Shown here in pieces: positions 17,974-28,546 of a stretch of 64,000 nucleotides of DNA. The stretch comes from Dyella flagellata (GTDB lineage: Bacteria; Pseudomonadota; Gammaproteobacteria; Xanthomonadales; Rhodanobacteraceae). The DNA is taken from the NCBI RefSeq assembly GCF_030160275.1, contig NZ_BSOA01000014.1, positions 155,044 to 219,043 on the forward strand, in the 5' to 3' direction. The translations under genes and the position numbers were made by a program. The notes under the pieces were generated by a model. It was not told the origin of the DNA and did no database searches. It worked only from the letters and a program-made list of their open reading frames with translations. Every line of letters starts with the position of its first letter. Position 1 is the stretch's first letter.

Positions 17974-18909
17974 TCAGGCCAGTGCGTGGCCGAATTGCTG
18001 TTTGAATTCGGCGGCGAACTGGTCGTAGGTAAAGTGCTGGTTCTGGGTGCCGGGGTGCTCCACTTTCAGCGCACCCATCAGCGAGGACATGCGGCCGATG
18101 GTGGGCCAATCCATGCCCTTCATGACGCCGAAGATCAGGCCAGCCCGGTACGCATCGCCGCAGCCGGTCGGGTCCACCACCGCGCGCTCGCGCGCCGCCG
18201 GGATCTCATGCGTGCTGCCTTCGGTATGGATCAGCGAGCCGCGCGGGCCCAGCGTCACCACATAGGCCTTCACACGCGAGGCGATTTCCTGTGCGTTCCA
18301 GCCGGTGCGCTGTTGCAGCAGCTGGGATTCGTAGTCGTTGACGATCACATAGGTGGATTTTTCGATCATTGCCCGGAATTCCTCGCCGTTGAACAGCGGC
18401 ATGGCCTGGCCGGGATCGAACACGAACGGTACCCCGCGCGCGGCGAATTCATCCACATGCTGCAGCATGGCTTCGCGGCCATCAGGAGCGACGATGCCGA
18501 AACTGACGTCGGGGATGTTGCGCACGTGGTTGGCATGGGCGCTGGACATCGCGCCCGGGTGGAACGCGGTGATCTGGTTGTTGTCCAGGTCGGTGGTGAT
18601 GAAGCACTGCGGGGTGAACTGGTCTTCGAACACGCGGATGCCATCCATGCGGATGCCGCAGCGCGTGAGGTGCTCCCGGTAGGGGGCGAAATCCTGGCCC
18701 ACCGCCGCCACCGGCAGGGGATCGCCGCCCAGCAGCTTGAGGTTGTAGGCGATGTTGCCGGCGCATCCGCCAAATTCGCGGCGCATTTGCGGCACCAGGA
18801 ACGACACGTTCAGGATGTGCACCTGGTCGGGCAGGATGTGCTTCTTGAACTGGTCCTGGAACACCATGATGGTGTCGTAGGCAAGCGATCCGCAGATGAC
18901 GGCAGACAT
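17974..18909 (-). CDS. PfkB family carbohydrate/nucleoside kinase
   Basis: A 311-residue ribokinase-fold kinase. It shows the PfkB signature 1 region FGGCAGNIAYNLKLLGGDP and the C-terminal DPTGCGDAYRAG, with the catalytic Asp and anion hole (GCGD in place of the common GAGD). The insert-rich N-terminal part (HILPDQVHILNVSFLV) resembles adenosine kinase-like members. ATG 18909 is chosen although no clear Shine-Dalgarno precedes it; ATGs at 18948/18945 are alternatives. The phosphoryl acceptor is not decided by the sequence. Confidence 0.88.
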   Translation of the reverse strand: MSAVICGSLAYDTIMVFQDQFKKHILPDQVHILNVSFLVPQMRREFGGCAGNIAYNLKLLGGDPLPVAAVGQDFAPYREHLTRCGIRMDGIRVFEDQFTPQCFITTDLDNNQITAFHPGAMSSAHANHVRNIPDVSFGIVAPDGREAMLQHVDEFAARGVPFVFDPGQAMPLFNGEEFRAMIEKSTYVIVNDYESQLLQQRTGWNAQEIASRVKAYVVTLGPRGSLIHTEGSTHEIPAARERAVVDPTGCGDAYRAGLIFGVMKGMDWPTIGRMSSLMGALKVEHPGTQNQHFTYDQFAAEFKQQFGHALA

Positions 18910-19130
18910 GGTGATTGGCAATCCCGGCTGAGTTGGCAAACGCATCATCGTAGCGGTTGAGCGGGGAACGGGAAACAGGCGGCCCGCTGGTCTGGGCTGC
19001 CTGGCCGGGCTTCCTAGGCTCCCCCTTCCACTGCTGCGCCTCACATTTGCCCTTAAAAAACCGCATTCTTAACGCCAATGTCCTTGCGGAATAGGGGTTT
19101 GCTGACTAGACTGGCGCGCTTACTTTTTAG

Positions 19131-20201
<1,071 letters not shown>

Positions 20202-20223
20202 TCGGCGCGCAGAGGTGTAGGAC

Positions 20224-21216
20224 ATGCCGCTCGCGCGCGAGGAATCCTCGCCCCTGTTCGCCGGCACCGCCGCCGGGACCCTGCGGCTGATGTTCTATCT
20301 GGCCCTGGCGATGGTGCTGATGGTGTTGGACCATCGCAACGGCTGGCTGTGGCGGCTGCGCTATGCCACCGCGATCGTGGTCGAGCCGGTATACCGCCTG
20401 GCAAGCCTGCCTGCCGACGGCTTTCACGCGCTCAGCGTCGCCTTTGCCGACCGCCGCCTGCTTACCGAGCAGAACCAGCACCTGCGCGAAGACCTGCTGC
20501 TGGCCAATGCCAAGCTCAATCGCATGGCCGCGGTGGCCGAGCAGAACCAACGCCTGAAGGAACTGCTGGACACCCAGCATAGTCTGGAATTGCACGTGCA
20601 GATGGCGCGGGTCATCGGCGTGGACATGGGCGCCTACCGGCATCGCATGATGATCAACCTTGGCGCCCGCGACGGTATCAAGGCCGGCCAGCCGGTGATC
20701 GATGCTCACGGCGTAGTGGGGCAGATCGTCGATGTGCTGCCCAATTCCGCCGCGCTGATGCTGGTGACCGACCCGGACCACGCCGTGCCGGTGATGATCC
20801 AGCGCACCGGCCTGCGCACCATCGCCTATGGTTCGCGCAACGGCCAGCAGCTCACTTTGCCCAACGTACCCATGGCAGCCGATCTGCATGAGGGCGACAA
20901 GCTGCTCACTTCCGGCCTCGGCGGGCGCTTTCCACAGGGCTTCCCGGTAGGCGAAGTCACCAGCGTGGGGCCTTCCCCCAGCGGCATGTTCCTGGAAGCG
21001 CACGCCCAGCCGAGTGCCGATCTGGATCGCGCCGACGAGGTGCTGGTGCTGCATGACCTGCCCGAGCCGGCCGGCCCGCCGCCGCCGGTGACGCCGGCAG
21101 GTCCTCCGGCCAGCGATGCACCCGCGCCGGCGTCCACGGCGCGGCCGCCCGCTGCTGCGCCGACTGCAACAGGCAAGCCCGCTGCTGCACAAACCGCCGG
21201 GACTCCTGCGACATGA
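20224..21216 (+). CDS. mreC: Rod-shape determining protein MreC
   Basis: A 330-residue periplasmic protein with one N-terminal membrane segment (about 20-40), a coiled coil (about 75-115) and a beta-rich MreC core to about 275. The tail from about 280 is rich in Pro and Ala (repeated PAP/PP) and probably disordered, which makes it longer at the C-end than many homologues. It links MreB and MreD to PBP2. A strong site GGTGTAGGAC precedes the ATG; it overlaps mreD by 4 bases. Confidence 0.95.
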   Translation: MPLAREESSPLFAGTAAGTLRLMFYLALAMVLMVLDHRNGWLWRLRYATAIVVEPVYRLASLPADGFHALSVAFADRRLLTEQNQHLREDLLLANAKLNRMAAVAEQNQRLKELLDTQHSLELHVQMARVIGVDMGAYRHRMMINLGARDGIKAGQPVIDAHGVVGQIVDVLPNSAALMLVTDPDHAVPVMIQRTGLRTIAYGSRNGQQLTLPNVPMAADLHEGDKLLTSGLGGRFPQGFPVGEVTSVGPSPSGMFLEAHAQPSADLDRADEVLVLHDLPEPAGPPPPVTPAGPPASDAPAPASTARPPAAAPTATGKPAAAQTAGTPAT

Positions 21217-21701
21217 GCCGGCAGCGACTGTCCTTCTGGTGGTTCGTCGGCACGCTCGCAGCGGCGCTGCTGCTGATGCTGGTGCCATTGCCGCACGTGC
21301 TGGATGCTTTCAAGCCCTATTGGCCCGCATTGGTGCTGCTGTACTGGGCGCTTGAATCGGGCGAACAGCGCGTCACGCTGGGTCTCGCGTTCGTCTTCGG
21401 CCTGTGCGCGGATCTGCTGACCGGCGTATTGCTCGGCGAACAGGCCGTGCGCTTGTGCGTGCTGGTCTTCATCGCCTTGCGCTTCCGTTCGCGCCTGCGT
21501 TTTTTCCCGATGTGGCAGCAGACCCTGGCGGTGCTGGCCTTGTTGCTCAACGACCGCTTCCTGCTGCTGGTGGTGCGGGCCTTTGCCGGCGAATCCACGC
21601 CGCCGGCGCTGTGGTGGACATCGCCGTTCATCAGCGCGCTGCTGTGGCCGTTCCTGTTCCTGCTGCTTGATGATTTGCGGATGCGGTTGAGGCTGCAATG
21701 A
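21213..21701 (+). CDS. mreD: Rod-shape determining protein MreD
   Basis: A 162-residue integral membrane protein with about five helices and the MreD pattern RPYWPALVLLYW-like near residues 35-48 (KPYWPALVLLYWAL). Part of the elongasome membrane complex with MreC, PBP2 and RodA. Four-base overlaps with both mreC and mrdA indicate translational coupling. Confidence 0.94.
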   Translation: MSRQRLSFWWFVGTLAAALLLMLVPLPHVLDAFKPYWPALVLLYWALESGEQRVTLGLAFVFGLCADLLTGVLLGEQAVRLCVLVFIALRFRSRLRFFPMWQQTLAVLALLLNDRFLLLVVRAFAGESTPPALWWTSPFISALLWPFLFLLLDDLRMRLRLQ

Positions 21702-23710
21702 AGCCGGCAGCAAAACGCCTGCGCATCTACAAGGACTCGCGTGGCGAAGGCGAGGCATTCCGGCGCCGCGCCTTGGCGGGTTTCGCGTTGATCCTGCTTG
21801 GCTTGTGCGCGCTGGTGGGGCGCTATGTGTTCCTGCAGGTGCTGCGGCACGACGAGTTCGCCCTCCGTTCGGTCAACAACAGCGTGAAGCCGCGTGCGAT
21901 TCCGCCGGCGCGTGGCCTGATCTACGATCGCAATGGCGTGCTGCTGGCCGACAACGTGCCGGCGTTCCGGCTTGAAGTGGTGCCCGAGCAGATTCGCAAC
22001 ATGAACCAGTTGCTGGCGCAGCTGGGCTCGGTGATTGCGCTAGACCAGGACGACCTGGACGCCTTCCGCAAGCAGCTCAAGCAATCGCGGCGCTACGACA
22101 GCGTGCCGCTGAAGATGCGCCTGACTGAGGACGACATTGCGCGCTTTGCCGTGAACCGCTGGCGCTTCCCGGGCGTGGACGTGGTGCCGTACCTCACACG
22201 CCAATACACGCTGGGCCCGTTGTTCGCGCATGTCATCGGCTACGTCAGCCGCATCGACGCGGACGATCTGCAAAACCTCGATGCCGACCGCTACAAGGGC
22301 ACCACGCACATCGGGCGCACCGGCGTGGAGCGCTCGTACGAGGATATGCTGCATGGTTCGCCCGGCTACGAACTGGACGAGGTGAACGCCGACGGGCGCA
22401 TCCAGCGCGTACTGAAAACCGATCCGCCCAAGCCAGGCAAGAACCTCTACCTGAGCATCGACGCGCGCATCCAGAAAGCGGCGCAGGATGCGTTCGAGGG
22501 GAGGGCCGGCGCTGCCGTGGCCATCGATCCGCGCAACGGCCAGGTGCTGGCCATGGTGAGCGTGCCATCGTTCGATCCGAACCTGTTCGTCAACGGCATC
22601 AGCTCCGCCGATTACAAGGCACTGCTCAACGCACCTGACAAGCCGCTGATCAGTCGACCGTTGCGTGCAGCCTTTCCGCCCGGCTCGACGGTCAAGCCGT
22701 TCATGGCTCTGGCCGGCCTGGAGTATGGCGTGCGTACCCCGCAGGACTCGGTGTTTTCCAGCGGTGTGTTCTACATCCCCGGACAGGCGCGCGGCTATCG
22801 CGATGACCAGCGTTACGGCGTGGGTACCACCAACCTCTACAAAGCGATCTACGCTTCAGTCAACACATACTTCTACAAGCTTGCCCTGGACTTGGGGATC
22901 GATCGCATCAGCGACTTCATGAGCTCGTATGGATTTGGACATCCCACTGGCGTCGACCTGCCGGGCGAAGCGCCAGGCATCGTCCCTTCGCGCGTGTGGA
23001 AAGCCAAGCATTCACCCAAGGAACGTACCTGGTATCCCGGCGAGACGGTCATCGCAGGTATCGGCCAAGGCTACTGGTCGGTTACCGCATTGCAGCTGGC
23101 CCATGCCTTGGCGACGTTTGCCGGCCGCGGTGTGCCTTATGCGCCGCGCGTAGTGATGTCGACCGGGGATGTCGGCACGCCGCAGGTGCCGCTGCCCAAT
23201 CCGCCTACCGGCCCGTCCTTGATGAAGAACATGAAAGACTGGGAGGCGGTGAACGAGGGCATGCAGATGGTCATCTACAGCAATGACCCGACCTCGACCG
23301 GTTTTCGCGCCAAGCTGGGCAATGGCTTCCCGTATCGTATTGCCGGCAAGAGCGGTACCGCCGAGCGTTACTCGCGCAAAAGCAATGCGTATGACGAAAA
23401 CAAGAATGCTGCCTATCTGGCCGCGCGCCACCGTGCCTGGTTTGAAGCCTTTACACCGGCGGAAAATCCGCGCATTGCCGTAGCCGTCGTGCTGGAGGCG
23501 GGTGCGTGGGGTGCGGAGGATTCGGGGCCGATCGTACGCAAGATTCTAGATGCATGGCTGGCTGCGCAGGGCGGCGCGGTGCCGCCGAGCACGCCGCTGC
23601 AGGAATCCGGCCTGCCGGCCGCTCCGGCTTCCACGCAGACACCGGAAGACCTTCCGCAGGGCGACATTCCTGCCCCGGACAGTTCCACCGGTGAGGACAA
23701 CACGCCATGA
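21698..23710 (+). CDS. mrdA: Penicillin-binding protein 2 (elongasome transpeptidase)
   Basis: A 670-residue class B PBP. One membrane anchor at about 25-48, a pedestal domain, and a transpeptidase domain with Ser330-Thr-Val-Lys333 (active serine), and KSGT near residue 549. It cross-links peptidoglycan during side-wall growth with RodA. The last 50 residues are Pro/Ser/Gly-rich and not part of the catalytic fold. Coupled to mreD and rodA by 4-base overlaps. Confidence 0.96.
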   Translation: MKPAAKRLRIYKDSRGEGEAFRRRALAGFALILLGLCALVGRYVFLQVLRHDEFALRSVNNSVKPRAIPPARGLIYDRNGVLLADNVPAFRLEVVPEQIRNMNQLLAQLGSVIALDQDDLDAFRKQLKQSRRYDSVPLKMRLTEDDIARFAVNRWRFPGVDVVPYLTRQYTLGPLFAHVIGYVSRIDADDLQNLDADRYKGTTHIGRTGVERSYEDMLHGSPGYELDEVNADGRIQRVLKTDPPKPGKNLYLSIDARIQKAAQDAFEGRAGAAVAIDPRNGQVLAMVSVPSFDPNLFVNGISSADYKALLNAPDKPLISRPLRAAFPPGSTVKPFMALAGLEYGVRTPQDSVFSSGVFYIPGQARGYRDDQRYGVGTTNLYKAIYASVNTYFYKLALDLGIDRISDFMSSYGFGHPTGVDLPGEAPGIVPSRVWKAKHSPKERTWYPGETVIAGIGQGYWSVTALQLAHALATFAGRGVPYAPRVVMSTGDVGTPQVPLPNPPTGPSLMKNMKDWEAVNEGMQMVIYSNDPTSTGFRAKLGNGFPYRIAGKSGTAERYSRKSNAYDENKNAAYLAARHRAWFEAFTPAENPRIAVAVVLEAGAWGAEDSGPIVRKILDAWLAAQGGAVPPSTPLQESGLPAAPASTQTPEDLPQGDIPAPDSSTGEDNTP

Positions 23711-24825
23711 CGCTCGATGTCCTGCGCCTGCGCATGCATCGTTTTTTTCGGCGTATGTGGACGAGGCCGCGCATTGATCTGCCGTTGGCTTTTGCACTGC
23801 TGATGCTGTGTGGTGTCGGCCTGACCACCCTATACAGCGCTGGTGATGGCAACCTCGGCCTGGTTGGCGGGCAGGCCGCGCGCTTCGTGCTTGGCTTCGC
23901 GTGCATCCTGCTGATGTCGCGCATCCCGCCTTCGGCGCTGCGCAACTGGACACCCTGGCTCTACGCCGGCAGCGTGATGCTGCTGCTGGTGGTGGCGGTG
24001 CTGGGCCAAGGCCGCGGTGCGGATCGCTGGTTGAACCTTGGCATCATGCGCTTCCAGCCGTCGGAGCTGGTCAAGCTCACCATGCCGATGATGGTGGCGT
24101 GGTACCTGCATCCGCGCCAGTTGCCGCCGCGCTGGAAGGACATCATCGCGGTGGGCGCCATGATCGGCATTCCGGCCGGCCTGATCGCCCATCAGCCGGA
24201 CCTGGGCACGGCCTTGCTGGTTGCGGCGGCCGGCGGCTTTGCGCTGTTTCTTTCCGGCATGGCCTGGTGGCGCATCGGCTTGCTGCTTGCCGGCGCGGCG
24301 GGCATGGTGCCGGTCGCCTGGCATTTCATGCACCAGTACCAGCGCGACCGCATCCTCACCATGATCAACCCCGAATCCGATCCGCTCGGCAACGGCTGGC
24401 ACATCATCCAGTCGCAGATCGCGGTGGGTTCGGGCGGCATCTTTGGCAAGGGCTTCGAGCAAGGCACGCAATCGCGCCTGGACTTCCTGCCCGAACACAC
24501 CACCGACTTCATCTTCGCCGTGTTCTGTGAGGAATTCGGCTTGATCGGCGTCTGCGCGATCCTGGTGTTGTACGCCTTCATCATCGGCCGTTGCCTATGG
24601 ATCGCCATGCAGGCCAAGGACACCTACTCGCGCCTGCTCGCGGGCGCAATCGGCATGAGCTTCTTCGTCTATGTGTTTGTCAACGGCGGCATGGTGGCCG
24701 GCCTGCTGCCGGTGGTCGGCGTGCCGATGCCGATGGTCAGCTATGGCGGTACTTCGGCGGTGTCGCTGTTGCTGGGTTTCGGTGTGTTGATGTCGATCCA
24801 CGCCAACCGCAAAGTTCATGACTGA
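23707..24825 (+). CDS. rodA: Peptidoglycan glycosyltransferase RodA
   Basis: A 372-residue SEDS-family polymerase with about ten membrane helices. The family signature near the C-end (VVGVPMPMVSYGGTSAVSLL) and the conserved periplasmic-loop motif QPSELVK-like (FQPSELVKL, about residue 116) are present. It polymerises lipid II in partnership with PBP2. It overlaps mrdA by 4 bases and mltB by 8. Confidence 0.96.
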   Translation: MTLDVLRLRMHRFFRRMWTRPRIDLPLAFALLMLCGVGLTTLYSAGDGNLGLVGGQAARFVLGFACILLMSRIPPSALRNWTPWLYAGSVMLLLVVAVLGQGRGADRWLNLGIMRFQPSELVKLTMPMMVAWYLHPRQLPPRWKDIIAVGAMIGIPAGLIAHQPDLGTALLVAAAGGFALFLSGMAWWRIGLLLAGAAGMVPVAWHFMHQYQRDRILTMINPESDPLGNGWHIIQSQIAVGSGGIFGKGFEQGTQSRLDFLPEHTTDFIFAVFCEEFGLIGVCAILVLYAFIIGRCLWIAMQAKDTYSRLLAGAIGMSFFVYVFVNGGMVAGLLPVVGVPMPMVSYGGTSAVSLLLGFGVLMSIHANRKVHD

Positions 24826-25861
24826 CGCCCCTGCAAAAACGCGCATGCGTGCTACGCTCCGCCCCATGAAGGGAAAGATCATTTCTACGCTGGCAGCGCT
24901 GTGTTTCGCGCTGCCGCTTGCCGCATGGGCCGAGCACCCGGGGCAAGCCCAACTGGTCAGCGAAGTGGCGAAGGATACCGGCAAGGATCCGGCCGCCTTG
25001 AACGCCTTGCTTGATGGCGCGAAGCGGCAGCAAAGCATCCTCGATGCGATCAGCCGCCCGGCCGAAGCGAAGCCGTGGGGCGAGTACCGTCAGATTTTCC
25101 TCACCCCCGCCCGCATCGATGCAGGCATCCGCTTCTACCTCGATCACCAGGCGCTGCTGGAGCAGATCGGCAAGAAGTACGGCGTCGCGCCGCAGTACAT
25201 CGTCGCGATCATCGGTGTGGAAACCTTCTACGGGCGCAACACCGGCAAGTACAAGGTGCTCGATGCGCTGGTGACGCTGGGCCTGTACTACCCGCCGCGC
25301 GCCGCGTTTTTCCGCGATCAGCTGAAGACCCTGCTGGAACTGCCCGATACGCAACTCGCCGGCCCCGTCGACACGCTCACCGGCTCCTATGCCGGTGCGC
25401 AAGGCTGGGGCCAGTTCATGCCCGGCAGCATTCGCGACTTCGCCGTGGACGAGGACGGCGATGGGCGCATCGACCTGCAAAATTCGCTGCCGGACATCCT
25501 TGGCAGCGTGGCCAACTATTTCGCGAAACACGGTTGGGTTGCCGACGGCCCGGTGGCGGCGCGTGCGCAGCCCGATGCGGCGGCCAAAGCGCTGGGCGTG
25601 AAGGATGCCAAGCCACAGTGGACGGTGGAACAACTCGAAGCGTGGGGTTATGCGCCGCTGCAGCATCTGGATCCGGGTGCGCCAAGCAGCCTGCAGACGC
25701 TGCAAGGGGCGAATGGCCCGGAGTACTGGTTCACCTTCAAGAATTTCCAGGTGATCACCACCTACAACCGCAGCGTGATGTACGCGATGGCGGTTAATCA
25801 GCTCGCCCAGGCGATCATCGAAGTCGTCCATGCGCAACAGGGCCAGGAGCGGACGCCCTGA
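24818..25861 (+). CDS. mltB: Lytic murein transglycosylase B
   Basis: A 347-residue (or 331 from ATG 24866) soluble lytic transglycosylase of the MltB family. The catalytic Glu135 lies in IIGVETFYGRNTGKY, followed by the family stretch SYAGAQGWGQFMPGS. A signal peptide (KIISTLAALCFALPLAAWA) begins at residue 18, so ATG 24866 may be the true start; ATG 24818 overlaps the rodA stop. Neither has a strong ribosome site. No lipobox is seen, so the product should be periplasmic rather than a lipoprotein. Confidence 0.93.
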   Translation: MTDAPAKTRMRATLRPMKGKIISTLAALCFALPLAAWAEHPGQAQLVSEVAKDTGKDPAALNALLDGAKRQQSILDAISRPAEAKPWGEYRQIFLTPARIDAGIRFYLDHQALLEQIGKKYGVAPQYIVAIIGVETFYGRNTGKYKVLDALVTLGLYYPPRAAFFRDQLKTLLELPDTQLAGPVDTLTGSYAGAQGWGQFMPGSIRDFAVDEDGDGRIDLQNSLPDILGSVANYFAKHGWVADGPVAARAQPDAAAKALGVKDAKPQWTVEQLEAWGYAPLQHLDPGAPSSLQTLQGANGPEYWFTFKNFQVITTYNRSVMYAMAVNQLAQAIIEVVHAQQGQERTP

Positions 25862-26772
25862 TGAAGCTACCCTGGCGCCTGTCCTGGCTGCTGGCGATCA
25901 CCCTGGTGCTGGCCGGTTGCGGCGGTCATCGCGGCACGCGGCCTTCGTCATCGCATGCCGGTTCAGGCCGGTCCAGCCAGGGTTCCGGTGGCTTCTACGA
26001 CGACACCAGCAAACCTCAGGGCAGCCGCTATCGCGACGGTACGGACAGCATTCCGGGTGGTCCGCCACCGGACGTGAGCAACTTGCCTGAGCCGGTACCC
26101 AAGGTCGAGCCGCGCTCGCTGTATGGCAACAAGTCACCGTACAGCGTCTTGGGTCGCACCTACACGGTGCTGCCCACCGCGCATGGCTACGACGAGCGCG
26201 GCATCGCCTCGTTCTACGGCAGCAAGTTCCACGGCTATAAGACCTCGAGCCTCGAGGACTACGACATGTACAAGTTCACCGCCGCCAGCAAGGTGCTGCC
26301 GCTGCCGAGCTACGCGCGGGTGACCAACTTGCAGACCGGCAAGAGCGTGATCGTGCGCGTCAACGATCGGGGACCGTTCCACGAGGACCGCGTGATCGAC
26401 CTGTCCTACGCCGCGGCCGTAAAGATCGGCATCTGGCCCAAGGGCACCGGACTGGTGGAAGTGCAGGGCATCGACCCTTCGGCGCCACCGCAACAGGAGG
26501 CGCCGCCACCACTTGTCAGCGCTACGCCAGCCCATCCGCCCAGTATTTACCTGCAGGTTGGTGCATTCTCCGACCTGGTCAACGCCGAGCGCGTCGCGGC
26601 ACAGTTACGGGTGGCGAATTTTGCGCCGGTGCAGGTGTCTGATGCGACGATAGCCGGCCGCTTGGTACACCGCGTGCGGATAGGGCCGCTGAACGATGTG
26701 GACAGCGCCGATCACGTCAGCGCCAAGATTGAACAAATGGGGCTGCCGCAGCCGCAGGTCGCGGTAGACTGA
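25861..26772 (+). CDS. rlpA: Septal ring lytic transglycosylase RlpA, lipoprotein
   Basis: A 303-residue lipoprotein: signal peptide with lipobox LAGC (Cys20), a low-complexity linker to about 95, the double-psi beta-barrel domain about 100-195 (GIASFYGSKFHGYKTSS, VRVNDRGPF, IDLSYAAA) and a C-terminal SPOR domain about 225-300 that binds naked glycan strands. RlpA cleaves denuded glycans, mainly at the septum. Its ATG shares one base with the mltB stop. Confidence 0.94.
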   Translation: MKLPWRLSWLLAITLVLAGCGGHRGTRPSSSHAGSGRSSQGSGGFYDDTSKPQGSRYRDGTDSIPGGPPPDVSNLPEPVPKVEPRSLYGNKSPYSVLGRTYTVLPTAHGYDERGIASFYGSKFHGYKTSSLEDYDMYKFTAASKVLPLPSYARVTNLQTGKSVIVRVNDRGPFHEDRVIDLSYAAAVKIGIWPKGTGLVEVQGIDPSAPPQQEAPPPLVSATPAHPPSIYLQVGAFSDLVNAERVAAQLRVANFAPVQVSDATIAGRLVHRVRIGPLNDVDSADHVSAKIEQMGLPQPQVAVD

Positions 26773-26832
26773 GCGTTTATTAGAAAAAGTAGGGCGCCTC
26801 GCGCGCCGCGTATTGACGGATGTAAGCCCACA

Positions 26833-28062
26833 ATGAATCTGTTCCGCTGCTCCCTGCACGTTTTTGCCGCCGCCGCCCTGGTGATCGGCGCCAGTGCCAT
26901 TGCCCAGCAAACACCGCCCAAGCCGGTGCCGAACCCGCCCCCGGCGCCGGCTGCCGTAGCGGTCCCGGTGCCACCGCCGCCGGACGTGGATGCCAAGGCC
27001 TGGGTGCTGATGGATTACACCACCGGCCAGGTACTCGCCTCCAAGAATCCCGATGAACGGGTGGAGCCGGCTTCTCTCACCAAGGTGATGACCGACTATG
27101 TGATCTCGGCGCAGCTGGCGGCCGGCAAGATCCATTTCAACGATCAGGTCACGATCAGCGAGCATGCGTGGCGCGCAGGCGGTGCGGGCACCGACGGTTC
27201 TACCAGCTTCCTCAAGCTCAACAGCCAGGTGCCGCTGAAGGACCTGCTGTACGGCATGATCATCCAGTCCGGCAACGACTCCGCCATTGCGCTGGCCGAG
27301 CACACGGCTGGCTCGGAGGAAACCTTCGCGAACCTGATGAACGCCTATGCCAAGCAGTTGGGCATGGTGAACACCCATTTCGTGGACGCTTCAGGCTATC
27401 CGGCCGATGGTCATTACTCGACGGCGCATGACATCGCCATCCTTTCGCGTGCCCTGATCCACGATTATCCGGACGATTACGCGATCTCCGCGATCAAGGA
27501 GTTCACCTGGAACGGCATCAAGCAAGGCAACCGCAACACCTTGCTGTGGCGCGACCCCAGCGTGGACGGCATCAAGACCGGCCACACCGCCGCGGCAGGC
27601 TTCTGCCTGGCCGCTTCGGCCAAGCACGGCGATGCGCGCATGATCGCGATCGTGATGGGCGCCAGCAGCGCAAAAGCGCGTGCGGACTCCGCGATAGCGC
27701 TGATGAATTACGGTTTCCGTTTCTACGAAACGCACAAGCTCTACGAAGCCAACAAGCCGCTGTCCACGCCGCGGCTATGGAAGGGCGAGCAGAATGAACT
27801 TCCGCTCGGCGTCGCACAGGACGTGATGGTGACCGTGAAGACCGGCGACTATGAAAAGCTCAAGGCGACCATGGACATTCCGGCCACGCTGATCGCGCCC
27901 TACAAGAAGGGCCAGCAGGTTGGCACGTTGCACATCGCCCAGGACGGCCAGGCTGTGCTGGACGTTCCGCTGGTGGCGCTGAACGACGCGCCGCAGGGTG
28001 GCTTCTTCAAGCGTCTGTGGGACAGCATCCTGCTGTGGTTCCACGGTAGCGGCAAGAAGTGA
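26833..28062 (+). CDS. dacC: D-alanyl-D-alanine carboxypeptidase (PBP5/6 family)
   Basis: A 409-residue S11 peptidase. Signal peptide about 1-24, a Pro-rich linker 27-50, then the catalytic domain with Ser81-Leu-Thr-Lys84, Ser146-Gly-Asn148 and Lys248-Thr-Gly250, a C-terminal beta domain from about 295, and an amphipathic end (FKRLWDSILLWFHGSGKK) that anchors it to the membrane. It trims the terminal D-Ala of pentapeptides. Sixty bases separate it from rlpA. The symbol dacC versus dacA is by context only. Confidence 0.93.
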   Translation: MNLFRCSLHVFAAAALVIGASAIAQQTPPKPVPNPPPAPAAVAVPVPPPPDVDAKAWVLMDYTTGQVLASKNPDERVEPASLTKVMTDYVISAQLAAGKIHFNDQVTISEHAWRAGGAGTDGSTSFLKLNSQVPLKDLLYGMIIQSGNDSAIALAEHTAGSEETFANLMNAYAKQLGMVNTHFVDASGYPADGHYSTAHDIAILSRALIHDYPDDYAISAIKEFTWNGIKQGNRNTLLWRDPSVDGIKTGHTAAAGFCLAASAKHGDARMIAIVMGASSAKARADSAIALMNYGFRFYETHKLYEANKPLSTPRLWKGEQNELPLGVAQDVMVTVKTGDYEKLKATMDIPATLIAPYKKGQQVGTLHIAQDGQAVLDVPLVALNDAPQGGFFKRLWDSILLWFHGSGKK

Positions 28063-28088
28063 GAATGCGGCGCAAGCTGCGGATTTTC

Positions 28089-28116
28089 GTAGGCTGGGAT
28101 AACAATCCCAGCCTAC
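28089..28116. repeat. Dispersed palindromic repeat, single-arm copy
   Basis: GTAGGCTGGGATAACAATCC and its complement meet with no spacer, giving a perfect hairpin-forming palindrome 27 bases after the dacC stop. It may act as the end signal of the shape cluster transcript. Confidence 0.82.
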
Positions 28117-28153
28117 TAGCCAAGCCCGCCATTGAGTCGAGTGGAGGCTCCTT

Positions 28154-28444
28154 ATGAAAGACCTGAGCGACATCAAGGCGCAGCAGGAAGGCCAGGGGTT
28201 TCAATTCCCTGGCGAGTTCGAGATCACCGCGATGGGCAATGCCAGTGCGGACCTGAAGGCCAGGGTGCCGGAGATTCTTGAAGGCATCGGGCTGCACGTC
28301 CTGCATGAGACGGTCAAGCACCGCCATTCGCGCGAAGGCAACTTCCTTTCCGTCACCGTTAGCTTCCGCTGCGAGACGCGCGAGCAATATGAGCTGGCGC
28401 ACAGCGCGCTGCGGGCGGATCAGGATATTCGCTATACGCTTTGA
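28154..28444 (+). CDS. ybeD: YbeD family (DUF493) protein
   Basis: A 96-residue protein of the YbeD/DUF493 family, an ACT-like alpha/beta fold of uncertain function often found beside lipB. Family features are QGFQFPGEFEITAMGN near the start and HRHSREGNFLSVTV in the middle. A strong GGAGG lies before the ATG. Located between dacC and lipB, as in many gammaproteobacteria (dacA-ybeD-lipB-lipA). Confidence 0.92.
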   Translation: MKDLSDIKAQQEGQGFQFPGEFEITAMGNASADLKARVPEILEGIGLHVLHETVKHRHSREGNFLSVTVSFRCETREQYELAHSALRADQDIRYTL

Positions 28445-28546
28445 CCGCGGGGCAGGAAGCCAAGGAACATAAGCGCCTCCAGTACTTGTTCCCATCGCGA
28501 TCAACCCTATCTGCTGTCCTGTCATACCCGCCTTGATGGTCTTGCC

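Noticed and set aside
18910..18935. GATTGGCAATCCCGGCTGAG as another copy of the dispersed palindrome
   Set aside because: Only the ATCCCGGC half is similar; it does not form the palindrome and sits upstream rather than downstream of a gene.
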